DNA from: Paenibacillus sp. ACRRX
Lineage (GTDB): Bacteria > Bacillota > Bacilli > Paenibacillales > Paenibacillaceae
Assembly (NCBI RefSeq): GCF_022346885.1
Contig: NZ_JAKRNK010000005.1
Location: forward strand, 124,001-188,000
DNA length: 64,000 nucleotides
Reading direction: 5' to 3'
The notes beneath the pieces were generated by a model. The model was not told the origin of the DNA. It saw only the letters and a program-made list of their open reading frames with translations, and ran no database searches. Positions within the stretch are counted from its first letter, which is position 1, and each line of letters opens with the position of its first letter. Positions 1 through 7,478 of this stretch are shown piece after piece. The translations under genes were made by a program, and so were the position numbers.

Positions 1-753
1 TTTATTAAGAGGTAATACTCCACCAATATAATTTCTTCGTTGGAATGCCGTCCCCCCATAATCCAGACGAATGTCATATCGTCTTGTTTTTTCAATTTCA
101 GACTTATATTTATTGAATCGTTGTCTAGAGGATAAAAAGTTCCGCGCAAATAAACTCCGAATATAAAAAGGCGCGTCTATTATATTAAGACTCTTAATAT
201 ATTTGTCGAGAATACTATCAGATATATCAATATATTCGTTCCCTAACATAGATAAAAACAAGCAAAGAACACTAGTCACATGAAGCAGTTGATAGAGGCT
301 CCTCCGTGTCGTTACAGTTAAAGCGTAACTTTTATGTGATCGATGCTGAATATGAAAGGTGAAGTCTGGTAAGTGCTTTTGGAAAAAATCAATATATCGA
401 ACCATCTCAATATGGATCATATTGATGAAGAGCGAATGATCATAACCTTCCAAGTCAAGTTCATCATCTGATCTCTTTAATGGTGCATTAAAAAATTCAT
501 TGATCGCATTAAGCGGAAATAACGGCGTGTTGTAGCGTGACACATTCAAATATTCAAAATGTTCGTTTTCATGCTGTTTGTACGATATCTCGTTATCAGC
601 ATCTTTAAAGTAAACATTATACGTAGACTCATCCGAATACCAGCCGTATGCCATTCCTTTGCGAATTGAACGAAGCTGCATTCCAGAGTTCGGATTTTTC
701 TTGATTAGAAAAGTAAACTGGGGATTAGCAGATTTTAATTGTACAATAGCCAT
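1..753 (-). CDS. Hen1 N-terminal-domain-like RNA repair protein (partial)
   Basis: The frame opens with ATG at 753 (GGAGAG upstream) and stays open to base 1, so the 3' end lies outside the window and 251 codons are visible. I see no Cys motifs or membrane segments. The pattern of an early FLIKKNP, then YLNVSRYNTPLFPLNAINEFF near residue 72, then a helical stretch around residues 145-205 (LLHVTSVLCLF, then IRSLFARNFL) resembles the N-terminal Hen1_L domain of bacterial Hen1, the RNA 3'-end 2'-O-methyltransferase that partners with RNA ligases. The match is by pattern memory only. The methyltransferase domain, if present, would be beyond the edge. It is the last visible gene of the Ro60-YcgL-RtcB operon, 66 nt after rtcB, which fits an RNA-end protection role. 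Confidence 0.5.
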   Translation of the reverse strand, partial: MAIVQLKSANPQFTFLIKKNPNSGMQLRSIRKGMAYGWYSDESTYNVYFKDADNEISYKQHENEHFEYLNVSRYNTPLFPLNAINEFFNAPLKRSDDELDLEGYDHSLFINMIHIEMVRYIDFFQKHLPDFTFHIQHRSHKSYALTVTTRRSLYQLLHVTSVLCLFLSMLGNEYIDISDSILDKYIKSLNIIDAPFYIRSLFARNFLSSRQRFNKYKSEIEKTRRYDIRLDYGGTAFQRRNYIGGVLPLNK

Positions 754-819
754 CTTTTATTCTCTCCTCTCCGAACCTTTCGGTCGGTCTACAATACGAA
801 TCAATATTCTCGTAATCTA

Positions 820-2046
820 TTAATCCTTATAAGGATCAATCTCATCCGCCCCTGCCATACACACCCCAATCGGCCTTAATACGTTCAACACCTCGATCGT
901 CTCCGCATGGGCATCCAGCACCTCTTGAAGCTTACGGTATACAAATGGACTTTCATCCGTCCCTGCACCGCGAAGTTCGACCCCAAAGTCACGAACCGCG
1001 TCCAGCATCTGCTGCGTACTGATCTGTCCGCCGCTGCGAGAGCGGGTCTTCCAGTTCATCTTGCCGGCTGCCTGCGTTCGACTCATGACACGTCCTGCGC
1101 CATGAACAGTGCTATAATACGCATCGCGGTTTTCCACTGTATCTTTGCCCTTGACGATAACAGAAATATCGCCCATGCTTCCGCCGATAAAGCCTACTTG
1201 TCCCGGTGCCGACGGTGTAGCTCCTTTACGCACAACTACAACTTCTTCTCCGTTATGTGTCTCTTTCCAAGCGTAGTTGTGGTGAGTATGAACCTCAAAG
1301 TCTGCTGCAGTTCCGAGAATCGACAGCACTTCTTGGATCACATAATCACGTCCTGCATATGCGTAACGACCCGCCAGCTTCATTGCACGGTAATACATAT
1401 CTCCCAGTTCACTGTTAAGATCAAGCAGTACTGGCGGTTGATCCATCTTTTCGCCAGGCGCTTTATCCATAAAGGCTCTTCCCGCAGCCAAGTTTAGGAA
1501 GCCGCTTGCCGTCTTATGTCCAAAGCCGCGGCTACCGAAGTGATTTCCGATCCACAGCCGCCCCGTCTCCATTTCCTCAAACAAATCCACGAAATGGTTG
1601 CCGCTGCCTACTGTGCCAAGCTGATTGCGGGCCAACACTTTCAGCTTGTCGTGCTCCTGCTTGCCGATCGCTTCATACACAGACCAATCAGGGTCATCAA
1701 ACAACTCATGATCCACCTTCTCCTGATTGACACGACCCATCCCAAATGAAATACTACGCGCGATCTCATCCATGATCTGAGCCAGCCGAGGCTTAATATC
1801 TGCAGCATACAGATTGGTACGCACCGCTTTGTTACCGCATCCGATATCATAGCCAACGCCAGACGGTGATATTTGACCCTCGTATACGACTACGCCGCCA
1901 ATGGGCTGACTGTACCCTTTGTGGTGATCTGCCATCAACAGCGCCTGTACGACATTTCCGGTATCAGCACATAGTTTGGCTTGGACCAAAGCCCCTTCCT
2001 CTGGGTTTCCCCACACACGAACACCATCTATATTTTGATAAGCCAT
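820..2046 (-). CDS. rtcB: RtcB-type RNA ligase
   Basis: RtcB joins RNA 2',3'-cyclic or 3'-phosphate ends to 5'-OH ends using GTP and Mn2+. About 408 aa, full length for the short bacterial RtcB class. The metal site signature GYDIGCGNKAV gives Asp67 and Cys70. Further expected ligands are visible: GNHF near 151, GNHFGSRGFGH near 169, HTHHNYAW near 253-256, and HGAGRVMSR near 315, whose His is the guanylylated residue in the family. The start is taken at ATG 2046 because GAGGGG lies 9 nt upstream; a longer TTG start at 2067 precedes that site. It lies between ycgL and the Hen1-like gene on one strand, in an RNA-repair operon with Ro60. Confidence 0.95.
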   Translation of the reverse strand: MAYQNIDGVRVWGNPEEGALVQAKLCADTGNVVQALLMADHHKGYSQPIGGVVVYEGQISPSGVGYDIGCGNKAVRTNLYAADIKPRLAQIMDEIARSISFGMGRVNQEKVDHELFDDPDWSVYEAIGKQEHDKLKVLARNQLGTVGSGNHFVDLFEEMETGRLWIGNHFGSRGFGHKTASGFLNLAAGRAFMDKAPGEKMDQPPVLLDLNSELGDMYYRAMKLAGRYAYAGRDYVIQEVLSILGTAADFEVHTHHNYAWKETHNGEEVVVVRKGATPSAPGQVGFIGGSMGDISVIVKGKDTVENRDAYYSTVHGAGRVMSRTQAAGKMNWKTRSRSGGQISTQQMLDAVRDFGVELRGAGTDESPFVYRKLQEVLDAHAETIEVLNVLRPIGVCMAGADEIDPYKD

Positions 2047-2172
2047 AAGCTTTAACCCCTCTGCCAAATAATTTTTCCTCTACATGGATACTCTAAGCCC
2101 TTTATCCCAGCTACTTGATCGATACAATGGCCAATTCATTACTCAAGAGTATCCAAACAATAATATCCTGCC

Positions 2173-2955
2173 TTATGCCCACACCTCATCCAATGCTGAC
2201 CGAAACAACTTGTTAAGCTGCTGATCCTGATTGTCAGTAGACGCAGACATTTTAGCAGCAACTTGATCATAAAAGCTTATTTTTTCTTCCAAAAACGCGT
2301 TGATCGCATGTATTTTAGGCTCATAATCAAGCTCATCTCCCGCCATTTTCCGCACGAGCAGCTGCTGAATTGCAGCCCTAAGCTCGCTATTGCCTGACAC
2401 GATCCCCTCAACCAGCACTTGAAACTCGATGGGAGGCATCGTGTTGTACTTCTCAATCCATTCGCAAGCCAGTATCGGACGAAGTACATAGAAGTATTTT
2501 TTGATCTTCACTTGCTCACCCTGTAAATACTCGCGATAGTTTCCTTTTGCCATATGAAGATAGTGATACATACACGATCTGGGTGAAAAAGTGGACGGTG
2601 CAAGGCAGCGTATCTGCTCTGCAATAGAATAGTTCTCCTGATACCGAATTGGCGATTGCAGCCACTCCAGCAGCGGCGGATTAGACTTGCGGAACAGCTT
2701 CAGCGCTTTCTTCAGATCCCAGCCATTCACATCCAGCATATTGCTAATCGGCCGCTCAATCACGTCTCGCTGCTCAAATATAGATAAATACCATTCCAAC
2801 GGTCTGATGTATATAAATCTAACGTCGTAATCGCTGTCTTTGGACGGAAACCCCCAGGCACGGCTGCCCGATTCGCAAGCATACAAGATTCGAACTTGTT
2901 CTTCCTTTTCGATTCGTGCCAATTCCTCCAAGATAAGTTGTTGATAAGCTGACAT
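2173..2955 (-). CDS. YcgL-family predicted nucleotidyltransferase
   Basis: 260 aa. The N-terminus has the pol-beta nucleotidyltransferase signature: Gly30-Ser31 in ESGSRAWGF followed by the acidic pair Asp42/Asp44 in SDYDVRF. The remainder is the helical C-terminal region typical of the YcgL (COG3541) family. The family is predicted to add or modify nucleotides at RNA ends, and occurs with RtcB in bacterial RNA-repair operons (Burroughs and Aravind described nucleotidyltransferases in such systems). It sits 50 nt after the Ro60 gene and 126 nt before rtcB, same strand. The substrate is not known; tRNA or Y-RNA 3' ends are an inference from context. Confidence 0.82.
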   Translation of the reverse strand: MSAYQQLILEELARIEKEEQVRILYACESGSRAWGFPSKDSDYDVRFIYIRPLEWYLSIFEQRDVIERPISNMLDVNGWDLKKALKLFRKSNPPLLEWLQSPIRYQENYSIAEQIRCLAPSTFSPRSCMYHYLHMAKGNYREYLQGEQVKIKKYFYVLRPILACEWIEKYNTMPPIEFQVLVEGIVSGNSELRAAIQQLLVRKMAGDELDYEPKIHAINAFLEEKISFYDQVAAKMSASTDNQDQQLNKLFRSALDEVWA

Positions 2956-3005
2956 GAGGTCTCACTTCCCTTACTTTAGTTTGAATGTGCTGTCCCCGAA
3001 TCCAG

Positions 3006-4502
3006 TTAATCCAAGTTCAACGCTGCTATTTGCTCCGTCATCTTTGAGTATTCCTGTATGGTCTGAGCGATATAAGATAATACAGTATCACTCCAACCAT
3101 AAATGTAGAACGTCTGCGGATCTTGATCCGGCACCATGACGTGCCGATAAGGCGCTATATCGATAATAAAAGCCTTTACATCACGGTTCACCTGCGAACG
3201 ATACCGCTTCAGTTGTTCATAGAACGGACTGCCGCTATTCTGCTGCTCATCTGTAATCATAATGATCTGATCGACTTTTCTCCGCTCCTGAATTAGCTTT
3301 TTTACCGCCGCTCCTGTATCTGTTCCACCACGCGTATGGATGTGCGCCGCTTGTGTCAAGATACTATCCTTACGTGAAGGTTTAGCGTCATATACATCCG
3401 TGTCAAACAACCAGAACAGCGAATTTCCCTGTGTCTTTTTGTACATGGCCAAGGCGAAGATCGCGCCTGTTTCAAGATAATGGCCTTCCATCGAGCCTGA
3501 GATATCTAGGAAAATAGCCGTTTGCTCTCCCAACTGCGGGAGATTGTCAAACGTCAGCTCAACCGCTTCACGTAAAGCATCACGAAGCTCTACATGCTCT
3601 ATCTGACGAAACGCAGTCGCTAACCGGAATGGCAAAATTTTAGCTTTGCGCAGCGCCTGTTGATCGGTCAGTCGACTCACGACATAATCCAAATGGCTCT
3701 TCTCATCCAAGACGCCTGCTCGCTGCAGCGCGTTCAGATGACGAAGCAGCGCAAACGTCGGCATTTGGTACAATAATGCTTCCCATACAGCTTTCAAAGG
3801 CTTAATCGCCCCCGTTACTGTCTCATAGGGCAACTTGCCTCGTGTAATCCACGCGATCTGTTCGGATTCTGTCGCAGCAAGCTTCAATTGCTCTAGCGCC
3901 TGTACCTGCGGCAGCAGATCCAGATTAGCCTCTTGGCCGCGCAAATATCGGAACAACGCTTGCTGCCTCAAATCTTGCGGCTTCGGATGGGCCGTTGCAA
4001 TGGCGTCCCCTAGGCTGTAACCGCGGCCACGTCCATTATATTTGATCGCCCAATACTCAGTTATACCAGACAAAAATTGATTCACCTGCCGCTTAATCGC
4101 GCGTCCACCCTCACCGCGTCCTAATCCACTCACAATGGTTAAGAAGTCGGACAAATCAGAAGGAATCCGCACCACCTGCATAAAGATCTTCGCGAACAAG
4201 TCCGGACGATAGAGAGATAATACAGCCAAGCCAAACAGCGGCTGGAGGCGCATAAAGCCCTCATTACGAGCAAATACGATTGCTTTTGCCATAAAAGTTG
4301 AATTCGTGTTTGCCATCTCATGATGAAGCTGTTCCGCCTCACTTAACAGTTCATGTTGATCCGCATAAAACGTATTACTCATCGTATTGGTCAGCAGCGT
4401 CTGTACGTATTGCTCCTCTATAGAACGCGTATAGGCTGGATATTTAGCTTTATTTAGAGTGTTTGGTCGCAAGGCGCCAAACAGCTTCTTTGTCATATTC
4501 AA
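3006..4502 (-). CDS. rsr: Ro60/Rsr TROVE-domain RNA-binding protein
   Basis: Ring-shaped Ro60 orthologue that binds Y RNAs and defective or fragmentary RNAs. About 498 aa. An N-terminal helical TROVE region is followed by a C-terminal von Willebrand A domain with a MIDAS site: DISGS at about residues 333-337, the Thr in RGGTDTGAAV, and the Asp in MITDEQQ. The open frame extends up to 4622, but that extension runs through a structured RNA, so it is not coding. AAGGAG (4513-4518) is spaced 10 nt from a TTG at 4502 and 16 nt from ATG 4496, so I favour the TTG; the ATG gives MTKKLFGAL. First protein gene after three Y-RNA-like genes, followed by ycgL and rtcB. Confidence 0.92.
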   Translation of the reverse strand: MNMTKKLFGALRPNTLNKAKYPAYTRSIEEQYVQTLLTNTMSNTFYADQHELLSEAEQLHHEMANTNSTFMAKAIVFARNEGFMRLQPLFGLAVLSLYRPDLFAKIFMQVVRIPSDLSDFLTIVSGLGRGEGGRAIKRQVNQFLSGITEYWAIKYNGRGRGYSLGDAIATAHPKPQDLRQQALFRYLRGQEANLDLLPQVQALEQLKLAATESEQIAWITRGKLPYETVTGAIKPLKAVWEALLYQMPTFALLRHLNALQRAGVLDEKSHLDYVVSRLTDQQALRKAKILPFRLATAFRQIEHVELRDALREAVELTFDNLPQLGEQTAIFLDISGSMEGHYLETGAIFALAMYKKTQGNSLFWLFDTDVYDAKPSRKDSILTQAAHIHTRGGTDTGAAVKKLIQERRKVDQIIMITDEQQNSGSPFYEQLKRYRSQVNRDVKAFIIDIAPYRHVMVPDQDPQTFYIYGWSDTVLSYIAQTIQEYSKMTEQIAALNLD

Positions 4503-4529
4503 CAGTATCAGCTCCTTAAAAATTAGAAA

Positions 4530-4636
4530 GGTGAGGAAAAAGCGGGATAGGTATGCTGCAGGAGTCGAACCTGCCGTATTGCCCGGGTAATTCAATGTGT
4601 CGATAAGCTCGAAGTAACCCATCCCAGCGCCTCACC
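4530..4636 (-). ncRNA. Y-RNA-like structured RNA, unit 1 (T-arm)
   Basis: The ends pair perfectly (GGTGAGG/CCTCACC). After an internal loop (CGC-type on the 5' side, UUUUU on the 3' side of the minus-strand RNA) an inner 9-bp helix follows (4617-4625 with 4544-4552). Read as minus-strand RNA, the one non-Watson-Crick pair is G-U; read as plus-strand it is an A-C mismatch, so the minus strand is the gene. A tRNA T-arm with loop TTCGACT and 5-bp stem lies at 4558-4574. A small UCGA-stemmed hairpin follows the conserved GGGTTACTTCG. It ends 28 nt upstream of the Ro60 start, as bacterial Y RNAs often lie beside rsr. Exact transcript ends are unknown. Confidence 0.78.
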
Positions 4637-4658
4637 AAGGTATTTCATCTGATGTAAT

Positions 4659-4761
4659 GAAGCGAGGAAAAAATGGAAAAGGCAGATGGTGTCCATTCAC
4701 ACAGACACGACGAATACTTAACCCATTTAAGTCGAAGAAGCCCTTTCCAGCGCCTCGCTTC
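4659..4761 (-). ncRNA. Y-RNA-like structured RNA, unit 2 (no T-arm)
   Basis: Same plan as its neighbours: a 9-bp outer helix (4659-4667 with 4753-4761), an asymmetric internal loop with a U-run on one side, and a 10-bp inner helix (4674-4683 with 4740-4749) that has a G-U pair only when read as minus-strand RNA. The conserved segment after the inner helix reads GGGCTTCTTCG. The head has two simple hairpins (ACTTAA/TTAAGT and GTGTC/GACAC) and no recognisable T-loop or D-loop, so this unit lacks the tRNA-like module of units 1 and 3. It is 22 nt from unit 1 and 16 nt from unit 3, with no terminator between them, which suggests processing from one precursor. Confidence 0.75.
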
Positions 4762-4777
4762 CAATTCATTTATTAAA

Positions 4778-4915
4778 GATCATCGAGGAAAAAGGTCGGA
4801 AAGGCACAAGACTGCTCTACCACTGAGCTATTCCGCCATAGGGGCGGAAGTTGGAGTCGAACCAACGGCATGTCGCTTAGAAGGCGAAGTAACCCTTCCA
4901 TACGCCTCGATGATC
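4778..4915 (-). ncRNA. Y-RNA-like RNA, unit 3, with permuted tRNA module
   Basis: The longest unit. Outer helix of 11 bp (4778-4788 with 4905-4915), then an internal loop with UUUUU, then a 7-bp inner helix (4798-4804 with 4893-4899) with the same G-U wobble as units 1 and 2. The head, in minus-strand order, is an anticodon-type arm (4-bp stem, 7-nt loop CTTCTAA, nominal anticodon UCU), a T-arm (4850-4866, loop TTCGACT), a 7-bp acceptor-like helix (4843-4849 with 4831-4837) closed by a 5-nt loop, and a D-arm (4814-4828, loop AGTGGTA). This is tRNA order rotated so that the acceptor ends are joined. It is not a normal tRNA gene. YrlA Y RNAs are known tRNA mimics. Confidence 0.82.
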
Positions 4916-4936
4916 TACTGGGGCTGCACCATGTGG

Positions 4937-5001
4937 TGTCGGCCTCTGTATGTATCATCCCTTATTTCCAAGCAAGGGAACATGGTGAAAGTATTACGAC
5001 A
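4937..5001 (-). promoter_or_regulatory. Conserved leader element, copy 1 (Ro60 locus)
   Basis: A 65-nt element bounded by TGTCG and CGACA. It is conserved almost base for base with 11528-11594 except for an inner hairpin whose arms differ in sequence (CCCTT/AAGGG here). It lies upstream of the Y-RNA array on the minus strand and also upstream of the WYL genes on the plus strand. The conserved flanks with a varying but paired interior look like a structured RNA, possibly a leader or a further ncRNA. A regulator-binding region cannot be excluded. The strand is inferred from the shared position upstream of both minus-strand operons. Confidence 0.6.
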
Positions 5002-5081
5002 GGTAAACAACTTTTCCATATCGCCCAGCTTTATCCCCTGTTACAATAAAAGAACGATGCAGGAGAACGGAGGATTTCGAG

Positions 5082-6404
5082 GTGGCCAAGGAAAGCTTTG
5101 ACAAAGAAATTCAATTTTTGCGGATGCTGACGCTAACGAGTGGTGCCTACAGCAGACAGCAGTTTGCAGAGCGGCTCGGTATTTCCGTACACACGTTTGA
5201 CAAGACCATTAAGAAGCTGAAAACGATCGTAAACACAACTTATCAGCAGCTTGCACCAGGACAGGAGAAACAATTTGCGGAATCAATTCGCTACAGCTAT
5301 TACGAGTCAATCGATCCCCTTCTGTTGTTTGTATTTCGTGCCAAATCAGTAAAGGAATCCGAATCCTACAGAATTTCCCTGCTGCTGGCCGCCATGGATG
5401 AACAGGCACTCACTACGATGGAGCTTATGGACGTATGCTGCGGCGACCTGAATCCCGACATGCCGCTTCCTGACGAGAAAACCATTCGGTCGGATTTGAA
5501 GTATTTGGAGGAAGTTGGCGTCATTAAACGTGAAGCGGGCACACGACCTTTCCGCTATCGTCTACATAACGATTTGATCCAGGAGTTATCGGACGAGGAG
5601 CTTTATGACTTGTATGACTACGTGGATGTGATGTCCAATACACAGGTGCCTTCTGTGCAAGGTTATTTGCTGCGTGATGGGCTGAAGAAGCACCTTGCTC
5701 GCAATCAAGTGGAAAAGCATGCGATGGAGCCCTTTTTGTACAAATATCATTATTACTCGCGGATATTAGATGAAGCACACCTCTTTACGCTGCTGCGTGC
5801 GATTCGGAGTCGACGCAAGGTTCGTTTCTTGTACTTCTCACCCAAAGCTGAGAAGAGTTATGCCTCCCAGAATACGAATCCGTTATTCGAACGGGATCAT
5901 GAGGGTAAAGTGGAACAGACGCTGCCGCTTAAAATCATCTACGATCATCAATATGGACGGTGGTATTTGCTGTCGAACGGCAGAGAGGGCTTGCGGAAAT
6001 ACCGCATGGAAGGCATTACACAGCTGGAGGAAGCGGAAGCAGTATCCGAGGAACTATGGGAGAAAAGGTCTAGCGAGCTGGCAGAGAAGATCCAGTACAG
6101 TTGGCTGATTGATACGGGGCGACCGATAACCATACGTGCCCGCTTCTTTAACCCGGGAGATTTGGAACCTAACTTTATTCGAAACCGCGTCCTGCTTCAG
6201 GGGCAATGGGGACAAATCATAGAGGAAAATGAAGACTTTTTTGTCTATGAAATTACCGTTAACGGTACCTTTGAAATTAAGCCATGGCTGCGCAGCTTTG
6301 GCTCCAGTTGTGAAATATTAGAGCCGATACAGCTCCGTCGAGAGATGATTGCCGAATGGAAGGAGATTCAAGCGTACTATGAACCTGTTCGAGAAAATAT
6401 TTAA
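5082..6404 (+). CDS. WYL-domain transcriptional regulator 1
   Basis: 440 aa from a GTG at 5082, with GGAGG at 5069-5073 deciding the start. An N-terminal helix-turn-helix (RQQFAERLGISVHTFDKTIK, residues about 25-44) and a second winged-helix-like region near residues 115-165 precede a WYL domain with the namesame tripeptide in GRWYLLSNG at about residues 294-296, plus a C-terminal WCX-like extension. WYL proteins are ligand-sensing regulators and are repeatedly found beside RNA-repair and defence genes. It is divergent from the Y-RNA/Ro60 operon with about 80 nt between the leader element and its start, and overlaps WYL gene 2 by 26 nt. Inference: it senses RNA damage products and controls the divergent operon. 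Confidence 0.88.
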   Translation: MAKESFDKEIQFLRMLTLTSGAYSRQQFAERLGISVHTFDKTIKKLKTIVNTTYQQLAPGQEKQFAESIRYSYYESIDPLLLFVFRAKSVKESESYRISLLLAAMDEQALTTMELMDVCCGDLNPDMPLPDEKTIRSDLKYLEEVGVIKREAGTRPFRYRLHNDLIQELSDEELYDLYDYVDVMSNTQVPSVQGYLLRDGLKKHLARNQVEKHAMEPFLYKYHYYSRILDEAHLFTLLRAIRSRRKVRFLYFSPKAEKSYASQNTNPLFERDHEGKVEQTLPLKIIYDHQYGRWYLLSNGREGLRKYRMEGITQLEEAEAVSEELWEKRSSELAEKIQYSWLIDTGRPITIRARFFNPGDLEPNFIRNRVLLQGQWGQIIEENEDFFVYEITVNGTFEIKPWLRSFGSSCEILEPIQLRREMIAEWKEIQAYYEPVRENI

Positions 6405-7185
6405 CTATCAAGTCCTCTCGCGTCTTGAGGATTCCGGTACATTTATGATCACCTCACACGAAAGAGCTTGGCTCAAGACGATGCTAAATCATCCTGCGGC
6501 AGCCGAAGCATTTACTGCGGAGACACTGGATAAATTGTTTTCCCTTTTGGAGCAGGATCAGCGAATGGATACGAGGGATTATTTACTGGAGAAAGCCAAA
6601 AGCACAGAGGGGCAAGTCTACCATTCCCTTCTACGCTCTTTACGAAGACATATTACGAGTAAAAGTGGCATCTGCCTCACGTACCAACTTAAGCGCGGGC
6701 AAGTGCAGTCCGAGCAATCCGGACTGCCGTACAAGCTGGAATATTCGATGGTCAAAAGAGAATGGTACCTGCTCTGGTATCACCTCCGCCACCGTGCTTT
6801 TATGAGTACACGGCTAAAAAACATCGTCACTGTCTCAGCTGAGCCAATTCCATCAGAGAAGGCCGAGCGTATTCTTGCCCACGTGGCTCGTACGCTTGAC
6901 TCCCGCAAGACCGATGTGGTAATTGAGATCGTCCGCGAGTACAACCAAGAATTATCTCGAATTCTGTACGCCTTCTCCTGCTTTGAGAAGGACGTTGCCT
7001 ATGATGAGGAGCAGGATACATACCGTGTGCGAGTCTGCTTGCCCGGAGATGAGATGGAATTCCTGCTCTCGAAGATTCGTTTTCTCGGAAAGCGGGTGCG
7101 GGTGATCGAGGGGAACTATTTGAAGAGACGGATGCTGGAAGCTTCTACGAAGGCGTTGGAGCGGTATGGGATGGAGCATACATAA
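6379..7185 (+). CDS. WYL-domain protein 2
   Basis: 268 aa if started at ATG 6379 (MNLFEKIFNYQVLSRL), which has AAGGAG upstream inside the previous gene; the frame also holds an earlier ATG at 6349. It overlaps WYL gene 1 by 26 nt, so the two are probably translationally coupled. The WYL tripeptide lies in REWYLLWYH at about residue 129, followed by the usual basic segment (STRLKNIV) and a C-terminal WCX-like part. No clear N-terminal helix-turn-helix is visible, unlike gene 1, so it may act as the partner of a heteromeric regulator, as in PafB/PafC-type WYL pairs. No terminator was clear directly after it. Confidence 0.82.
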   Translation: MNLFEKIFNYQVLSRLEDSGTFMITSHERAWLKTMLNHPAAAEAFTAETLDKLFSLLEQDQRMDTRDYLLEKAKSTEGQVYHSLLRSLRRHITSKSGICLTYQLKRGQVQSEQSGLPYKLEYSMVKREWYLLWYHLRHRAFMSTRLKNIVTVSAEPIPSEKAERILAHVARTLDSRKTDVVIEIVREYNQELSRILYAFSCFEKDVAYDEEQDTYRVRVCLPGDEMEFLLSKIRFLGKRVRVIEGNYLKRRMLEASTKALERYGMEHT

Positions 7186-7300
7186 GTTCCGTTTTCATTT
7201 TCTATATGATGAATAATAAATACATTCCATGGCGTCTCTCCTCGTGGTAGAAATATCACAGGTTCCAACGAATCCCCGGATATTAATTTTAGTGGAACCA

Positions 7301-7333
7301 AAATAAAAACAGACGCCGTTACTTGGCGTCTGT
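7301..7333 (-). terminator. Intrinsic terminator of the receptor/peptide pair
   Basis: Perfect 9-bp hairpin ACAGACGCC/GGCGTCTGT (7309-7333) with a 7-nt loop, followed on the minus strand by a T-rich run (TTTTTATTT). It lies 15 nt after the stop of the 38-aa peptide gene and closes that transcript. Confidence 0.85.
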
Positions 7334-7347
7334 TCGAATAAATATAT

Positions 7348-7464
7348 TTACCACGGATGGATCGTTGATCCTCCACCACTTGTCATTGCAACAATGGCGA
7401 TAGGCAGTAAAGTAGTTACAACAAAAGCAGATAAAGCAGCTAACTTGCTGGATTTGTTCTTCAT
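7348..7464 (-). CDS. Pro-peptide of an RRNPP quorum-sensing pair
   Basis: 38 aa. ATG at 7464 with AAGGAG 7 nt upstream; the RBS begins directly after the stop of the receptor gene. The peptide has a short basic N-terminus (MKNKSSK), a hydrophobic core (LLPIAIVAM) typical of an exported signal peptide, and a small polar tail ending SGGGSTIHPW. This is the layout of Phr, PapR and Alo/AimP-type pheromone precursors: export, cleavage and re-import of a short C-terminal fragment that binds the cognate receptor. The mature peptide is probably within the last 6-8 residues (for example STIHPW), which is inference. It is co-transcribed with the receptor and followed by a strong terminator. Confidence 0.8.
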   Translation of the reverse strand: MKNKSSKLAALSAFVVTTLLPIAIVAMTSGGGSTIHPW

Positions 7465-7478
7465 GTCGTATCTCCTTA

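Noticed and set aside
907-1497. 196-codon plus-strand frame opposite rtcB
   Set aside because: Shadow of a highly conserved gene on the other strand; no RBS and no protein signature.
4503-4622. Upstream extension of the Ro60 reading frame
   Set aside because: It runs through structured RNA unit 1, has no ribosome binding site, and its residues do not look like Ro60. The AAGGAG site supports the start at 4502 or 4496.
4778-4915. Ordinary tRNA-Arg gene
   Set aside because: T-arm, acceptor and D-arm are present but in rotated order, with no free acceptor end or CCA, so this is a tRNA mimic or permuted module, not a normal tRNA.
4673-5101. 142-codon plus-strand frame over the RNA array
   Set aside because: It overlaps RNA units 2 and 3 and the leader, has no good RBS, and gives no recognisable protein.
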